Assembly: GCA_963281155.1 (NCBI GenBank)
Contig: CAUJLY010000002.1
Location: 6,200,001 to 6,264,000, forward strand
Length of the DNA: 64,000 nt
Reading direction: 5' to 3'
DNA from: Rhabditophanes sp. KR3021
Taxonomy: Eukaryota; Nematoda; Chromadorea; Rhabditida; Alloionematidae
Below, piece after piece: positions 58,701 through 64,000 of this stretch. Each line of letters starts with the position of its first letter. Position 1 is the stretch's first letter. A program made the position numbers and the translations under genes. Below the pieces are notes generated by a model that had not been told where the DNA came from, did not search any database, and saw only the letters and a program-made list of their open reading frames with translations.

Positions 58701-61700
58701 CCTCACTTCTGAGATTAACCCACGAGGTGCGTTTTGTCTTAATGTCTTTAATTAACTAATATTTTATTTTTAGGTAATTTTAAAGGAGACAAGAATGACA
58801 AAGGCTTTTTTAAAATGGGGAAATATTTTAAATTAGGAGTATTAATCAACAGTACTTAAAAGTTCGTGCATGCCACTGAGAGCGATGCTTGATATTCTCT
58901 CAACGTTGTTGGGTGCTTTCCATGTAACATCATTGGATTGACCTGAGGAATCAATGTTTGTCAAGGCATGTCGTAGGACCATAGTAATTGAGTGCCCAAG
59001 AGCCAGAGCTTCATTAGTAGTTAAGTCATCCATTGCAACTTGAAGAATCTGTCTGCTATACCTTAAGCTACCAATGATTGTTGTATCCTTGTCACTTAGA
59101 AGGATAAATCTGGAATACCGAGGTTTAGCACCTGCAATATGCTATTAAATCTAGTTCCATTGTGACACTTTTTTCTAGTCTAACACTTCTCTCTGCCTTA
59201 AACTTTTTCCTTTGACCTCCATAACCGCCGGCATCTTTATTTTGACGTATCCTCTTTTGATTGTTAAATTGGTGGTTATTTATAAAGATCAAGCTAATTT
59301 TAACATCAAGTAAAAAACGCTTTGCCAATAGCATTCTGTTGAAACATTTGAATCAAATTTAATTACTAATAGACACAAAATTAATGTGTCGTTTCGACCA
59401 GTTTTGCATCCATTTATTCAAAAAATGTGTGCTGTAATTTTTAAACTTAGTATATATAGATATTTAAAATCAAATAATGACTCAATTTAACTTAACCCAT
59501 TACAGTGTTGTTAAAGAAAGATGATGAGAAGTTTTATACCGATGACATGGGTCTTCAAAACACCGAACACAAAATTGTTAAAGGTGACGACAAGTATTCG
59601 CTTGTCGAGGGAAATAGAGTATATATTAAGGTGAAGAGAGCTAATTTTACTGATGCCCAACTCAATAACCTAGCTGGTTATCTGAGGAAGAAAGTTGCTG
59701 AACCTAACAATCTTATTTTCGATGAATTTGATTTTGGTGATGGGCAATTATCTTTCCGTGTTGGAGAAGGCATTGTATTTGATGGTATCACGAAGAAAGG
59801 AGTTGATGAGCCAAAGGAAAAGAGAGTTGACAGTGTTTCTGGAATCGCTCAGGCTGTTTGTATGTTTTTTGTCTTACTCACATTAATTTCCATTTTTAGA
59901 CAAACGCAGAAAAGATATCTTGAGTTATTCGGGCGTCGATTTTGAAGAAACAGGAATTGGCAGTGGAAAGGTAGCTTTTGCATTTTAAATTTTGTTAATA
60001 AATATTTAATTTCAGAATGTTGTGCCGGTTGTATCATCTAACCGCGACAACTTTTTCCAACCAATTTTGATTGTTTGTATGACGACGGTCGGAGTTCTAC
60101 TTTTGATAATGATTGTCAACGTCTACAGAACTAAAGGATGCTCCCGAACAAAGGCTAACTTTTATCCGGAAGTAATAGATCACTTGGAGAATTTGGAAGA
60201 TGGAAAAGGAGGGGCTTGCTTGGCTTATGAGGTAAGTTATCAAACTAATTTTTAAACCAATCTCTTTGCAATTAATACTTTTAAACTAATATTTTAAAAT
60301 TAATCTTTTTAATTAATTTGTTTAAACTAAGCAGATTAAATAACTATTTATAAATATGTACATACTGTATGTATTCATCAAAACTTTATTTAATATTTAA
60401 TTTTAGGAATTATGCCGTCAAAGAATGAGTGGGATGTCACCTAACACCATGGTAACAGACTCATTTGGCAACGGCAAAAGAACCAAACTTGCCGGAACCT
60501 CTTCCCAAAATTCGAGTGTTTCTTCCTGGCCTGATGAGAGTTTTATTACTTCTTGTAATTTGGACATCTCAACCGGCCATATCATTTTAACTTTCCTAAA
60601 AGGATATCTGGAAAACAGCCAAAAAATAGCCGAGGAATGGGAGTCAGTAGCCAATTACAAAAACTCCAACGATCAAATAACAATAGCTACTAATGCCGAA
60701 AACCTGAACAAGAACAGAAGCAAAGCCATCTTACCGTATGACGAAAGTTTAGTGCGTTTAGGAACCCCAGAAACAACCCCGACCGATGAGGGTATAACTA
60801 AATACTACGTAAATGCCTCGAATGTGTACGACATAAATCCAAAACACCCAAGCTACATTGCAGCCGAGTCTCCTGTCCTCGACACAGTTAACAATTTTTG
60901 GCACATGATTTGGGAAAAGGGAGTAACTTTACTTGTCAACTTAACGACTAAAGATGACATTTCTCACAACAGAAGTTACAAATATTGGCCTGATGATGGT
61001 GCTAAGATCTATGGCAAATTTGAAGTTCATTTAGTTTCTGAACATATCTGGTCAGAAGATTATATGTAATTTGCTTGTCTTAACTAATTGTAATTTTAAT
61101 TTTTAATTTCAGGGTAAGTAAAGAACAATCAAACACGTTTATACCAAATAAGAGCTGATCAATATAAAAACGTTTACTAAAAGGGCGACAAAATAATTTA
61201 AAATTGACACAATATTATTAAGAAGTAGATTTTGTCAATAGTTATCTCAGAAATTGTTTTGACTGTTTCTGGATCCTTCCTAATCAATGTTGATCAAAAC
61301 ATTTTGAAGATCCATTGTGATTTGCAAACTTCTGTAGACTCGTAGATTGTTGATTTTCCATATCCATTACCAATACAAAAGCCTGTTATATTATTTTCAA
61401 AAAAAGTATCACTGTAAAGGACTATCCCAACACCATATTTTTTAGTTCTTTTTACAAAAAATTCATGATATTTTATAACATCACTGTAGCTTTCAAATAT
61501 TGCAACACCAGTTTTATCCAAACCATCCTTGTAATCTTGCACCATACACCTATACTCCATATGCAGTGGTATATCCATAACATCTACTTCCATTTCTTCT
61601 TCAACTAACGATACATCAGCATTTTTGTTTGCTGAAATGATTGACTCAATACCTCCACGACTGCAAATTTGATTATAATGGCTGATAGTTGACAACTTAC

Positions 61701-62392
61701 CTTCTGTATTGACATCTCCTCTTATCGTTTTACTTCTTCCTAATGAGGTATAATCTCGTGTAAAATTCAATTTCCTTAAAAGTAGATCAACACTAACAAT
61801 AGCTCCTATTTGTCCCCAAAACATAGATCCATCATAATTGGAAAAATTGAAACGGTATTACCTGACATATGCATCATAAATAAATTTAAATGGAGCAATT
61901 GCCATGTCCATTAATCTCTTTTTGAGAATTTTATTTTGGAGCTCTTTATCATCAGTTATTGGTTCTCCATAATTAGCTTTAATGTTTTTTTAATATTTCC
62001 AGGTAAGATCCTTTTATTTGAAGAATTTGGCGACAAGTGAGACTAGAACCGTTACTCAATTCCATTACCTTGCTTGGGCTGAAAATTCAGTTGCCGCTAA
62101 TCAAAAGACTTTGCTTGACTTTAGAAGAAAAGTGAATAAGAGTTATAGAGGTCGCGCATCTCCAATCTTGGTTCATTCAAGCGAAGGTTTAGGAAGAACT
62201 GGTGCCTATTTGCTCCTAGACATCTCTGCAAATAGAATCTGCTCTGGAGTCAAAGAATTAAATATGGCAGCATCTCTAGAATACCTAAGAGACCAAAGAA
62301 ATGGAGCTGTCTCAACTCAAGAACAATACAAAATGGTATTCAGTTGCCTGGCTGAAGAAGTAACCAGTCTAATTAAAAGTCTCCCCAATTAA
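55715..62392 (+). CDS. ida-1: IDA-1 / PTPRN (IA-2)-type dense-core-vesicle pseudophosphatase
   Basis: Exons 55715-55859, 57404-57454, 57497-58726, 58774-58851, 59506-59859, 59900-59970, 60016-60231, 60407-61065, a one-base exon at 61113, and 62003-62392 sum to 1064 codons in frame. Domains: signal peptide (about 22-44); RESP18-like module GCDVESGLCE..VLDGLFGQC; a long acidic region (about 200-470); membrane-proximal ectodomain; TM about 659-680 (ILIVCMTTVGVLLLIMIVNV); E-LCRQRM and NLDISTGHIILTFL juxtamembrane; then the PTP-like domain (SYIAAESPVLDTVNNFWHMI, SEHIWSEDYM). The signature loop is VHSSEGLGRTG: the catalytic Cys position (about 994) is Ser. IA-2 proteins tether dense-core vesicles and regulate neuropeptide release. 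Intron 1 is 1.5 kb; two introns contain antisense frames. Confidence 0.93.
58842..59334 (-). CDS. Antisense gene nested in ida-1 intron 4, unidentified
   Basis: Exons 59187-59334 and 58842-59131 join across a 55-nt intron (A|GTGTTAG...TTGCAG) to 145 residues. The N-terminal part is basic (KRIRQNKDAGGYGGQRKKFK); the rest looks like a folded domain (RYSRFILLSDKDTTIIGSLR, VAMDDLTTNEALALGHSITM, HALTNIDSSG, SIALSGMHELLSTVD). The GGYGG/basic segment followed by a small alpha-beta fold hints at a nucleic-acid-binding protein, but I do not recognize the family. Its stop codon (58842-58844) lies inside ida-1 exon 4, so the genes overlap antisense by 10 nt. The first methionine is uncertain. Confidence 0.55.
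61294..61990 (-). CDS. Antisense open frame nested in ida-1 intron 9, unidentified
   Basis: A 176-codon frame (61294-61824) continues upstream in the same frame through FNFSNYDG and, beyond a single TAA near 61860, into NYGEPITDDKELQNKILKKR and APFKFIYDAYVR (to about 61980). Content is protein-like: GQIGAIVSVDLLLRKLNF, KTGVAIFESYSDVIKYHEFF, GVGIVLYSDTFFENN. I cannot name the family. A GTAAGT...TTTGCAG pair at 61681-61720 would be a 40-nt intron but removing it breaks the frame. It may be a recent pseudogene or an incompletely resolved gene. Confidence 0.45.
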
Positions 62393-63055
62393 ATTAACCA
62401 AATCGGTGCAGCTTTAAAATTATGTTCTCTCAACTGATTATTTATTTTGTATTATTATGCATAACTAACCTTAGAAAAGCACTCGGCGATTCCAACAATT
62501 TAATTATATTTAGTGGAGAAATTGAAAGGAAATGACTAATCTTTTCAATGGATCTTTTGAATTAATTAAAACCAATTTCATTAAAATGATGGATATTTTA
62601 ATTTCGGAAGAATTAATGGCTCTTCCTATTTTTTCATTGTATCCCAATTTGCGAACAACAAATTCGGTGCAATAATTATTTCTATTTCTATGCAATTTCT
62701 GCATTTCCTGACTCAAAGTAAAAAACAGAAGCTGAAAACAAACCCCACAAGTTTCACCAAAAAAAGGTCTCTCTCTTTTGAACCCAATCAAATATTTCTT
62801 ATCAAAGGTTTTAATGTCAAAGTTTGGTGCAACTGATTTATATTCTAAAATATGAACATGTCTCTTTAAACAAACAAATGTTCTCTATAAATGTCAAAAT
62901 AAAAACGGATGGTGTTAACCGTTAAACTATATATGTCGATTGATGAGTTGTTAGTGTGTGATATTTTAAAATAAAGCGTATATTTCATTCATATTAATTG
63001 CATTTTATTCTCATCAATCTCTTTTTCATTACAACAACATTTATTAAAAAATGTA
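62393..63055. other. Intergenic between ida-1 and glucosidase II alpha
   Basis: The two genes are convergent. AT-rich 3' flanking sequence; the minus frame 62510-62791 has no recognizable features. Confidence 0.5.
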
Positions 63056-64000
63056 TCAAACTATAATACTAATGGTAAAGGAATGGGTAATATCACAATC
63101 AGGTTTTTTAATAGTCAATGTTTGTTTAGAAGGATTGTATTCATATACAAGACTTGTTGACTCATCCAGCATAATTGAGGATGGTGTGTATTGGACGCCA
63201 CGAATCATAATATTTTCAACAGTAGCTTCACCTTGGTAAATTCCTTTTTGATCTAAACTCTTAGAGGCAATTGTATACAACTTAGAATTAACTCGCTTGT
63301 ATTCAAAAGCACCATAGAAGAATTTGCCATCCTTATAATCATACGTTTCACCATCATCCAAATAAATAGTTCCATTAGCATGAGTTCCATCCAAATTAGA
63401 AGCAATGTACAAAGTAATGGGATCCTTTTGCATCAACTTCGAAGATCTTCTGATTCTGGCTCTAACAGGAATAATAGTACCACCTTTTTGTAGGATAGGA
63501 ATATGATCAATTGGAGCATCTAAATAAATAATTGAGCCGGATTCTTGACTCATGTCACCATCAAATTCATACCAAATTTCGTTGTCTCCGGGAAGATAAG
63601 CATTCACGTCAAAATGGCCAGCATCAACAACTGGATGAACTAATAAAGCATTTCCTAGCATGAATTGACTTTCATCATCAAAAGTATCTGTGTCATTTGG
63701 GAATTCAGACCAAACAGGTCTCATGACTGGTTTTCCACTGATAGTATGTTCATAAAAAAGAGTATACCAATACGATAAAAAAAAGTAGCGTTGGCGAATG
63801 GCTTTTCTTATAGCCAATTTAGTGGCACTTTTAAATAGCCATGGCTCTCTCCTTTGGCAATCAATGTGAGCATGAGCTCTGAAGAAAGGTGAAAAAGCAC
63901 CCATTTGATACCACCTGATAAAAAGTTGATCCTCAACATCCTTGAAAAATCCACCTACATCAGCACCAACATGTGGAATTCCCGAGATGGACAAAGACAG
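63056..64000 (-). CDS. Glucosidase II alpha subunit (GANAB-type, GH31), 3' part
   Basis: The frame is open to the window edge, so the start lies beyond 64000; 314 C-terminal residues are present. GH31 landmarks: SISGIPHVGADVGGFF (with the acid/base aspartate in GADVGG), RWYQMGAFSPFFRAHAHIDC, REPWLF, RYFFLSYWYTLFYEH, PVMRPVWSEFP, LGNALLVHPV and ILQKGGTIIPV. The C-terminal beta domains (YLDDGETYDYKDG, ITLYIASN) match neutral alpha-glucosidase AB rather than lysosomal alpha-glucosidase. In the ER it removes the inner glucoses from Glc2Man9 and Glc1Man9 N-glycans, controlling calnexin binding. No intron is visible in this part. Confidence 0.93.
   Translation of the reverse strand: MSLSISGIPHVGADVGGFFKDVEDQLFIRWYQMGAFSPFFRAHAHIDCQRREPWLFKSATKLAIRKAIRQRYFFLSYWYTLFYEHTISGKPVMRPVWSEFPNDTDTFDDESQFMLGNALLVHPVVDAGHFDVNAYLPGDNEIWYEFDGDMSQESGSIIYLDAPIDHIPILQKGGTIIPVRARIRRSSKLMQKDPITLYIASNLDGTHANGTIYLDDGETYDYKDGKFFYGAFEYKRVNSKLYTIASKSLDQKGIYQGEATVENIMIRGVQYTPSSIMLDESTSLVYEYNPSKQTLTIKKPDCDITHSFTISIIV

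Noticed and set aside
61681..61720. Intron in the antisense frame within ida-1
   Set aside because: The GTAAGT...TTTGCAG pair is attractive, but removal shifts the frame to an early stop, whereas retention keeps 176 codons open.
1..64000. CRISPR arrays, bacterial operons or prokaryotic insertion sequences
   Set aside because: No regularly spaced repeats or prokaryotic gene layout; introns and gene families are those of an animal genome.

Overview
The window is AT-rich eukaryotic DNA with many very short introns (about 38-50 nt, GT..AG, acceptors ending TTTTTAG or TTTCAG) and strong acceptors just upstream of several start codons, as expected for cis- or spliced-leader trans-splicing. The gene families point to a nematode: Srt-type serpentine chemoreceptors, a DUF229 protein, an IDA-1 (PTPRN/IA-2) orthologue, a KCNQ channel, and an ALG8-endonuclease V fusion. 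I cannot name the species.

0-6 kb is a Pol III neighbourhood. A tRNA-Asp(GUC) gene is split by an intact 4.1 kb non-LTR retrotransposon (Myb-like N-terminus, reverse transcriptase, restriction-like endonuclease) flanked by a 9-bp target duplication inside the tRNA A box. A 5S rRNA gene lies 0.6 kb further on. 7-15 kb holds decayed genes (IgGFc-binding-like fragment, BTB-BACK-kelch, SLC17 transporter) around one intact secreted protein with four diverged repeats. 17-30 kb holds conserved housekeeping and neuronal genes on the + strand: KCNQ potassium channel, DUF229 protein, beta-tubulin, ALG8-EndoV. 30-50 kb is accessory: six serpentine receptor genes (one frameshifted), a broken NMDA-receptor-like fragment, an eight-CUB secreted protein, an IgGFc-binding-like secreted protein, and mariner/pogo/Tc1 debris. 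50-55.7 kb has no gene I can support. 55.7-62.4 kb is ida-1 with two antisense open frames in its introns. The right edge carries the 3' part of glucosidase II alpha.

Functional links: ALG8 adds a glucose during lipid-linked oligosaccharide assembly and glucosidase II alpha later trims glucose in the ER, so both belong to the N-glycan pathway. KCNQ, IDA-1 and the receptors are neuronal or neurosecretory.

The strongest observations are the tRNA-Asp-inserted retrotransposon; a one-nucleotide exon that reading-frame arithmetic requires in ida-1; a beta-tubulin intron whose donor begins TT instead of GT; a KCNQ intron made almost wholly of an inverted repeat, next to an 11-nt exon and an intron resembling a duplicated exon; three GC-AG introns; and a pseudophosphatase signature whose catalytic Cys is Ser. 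Several frameshifts sit in homopolymers, so some apparent pseudogenes could be base-call errors.
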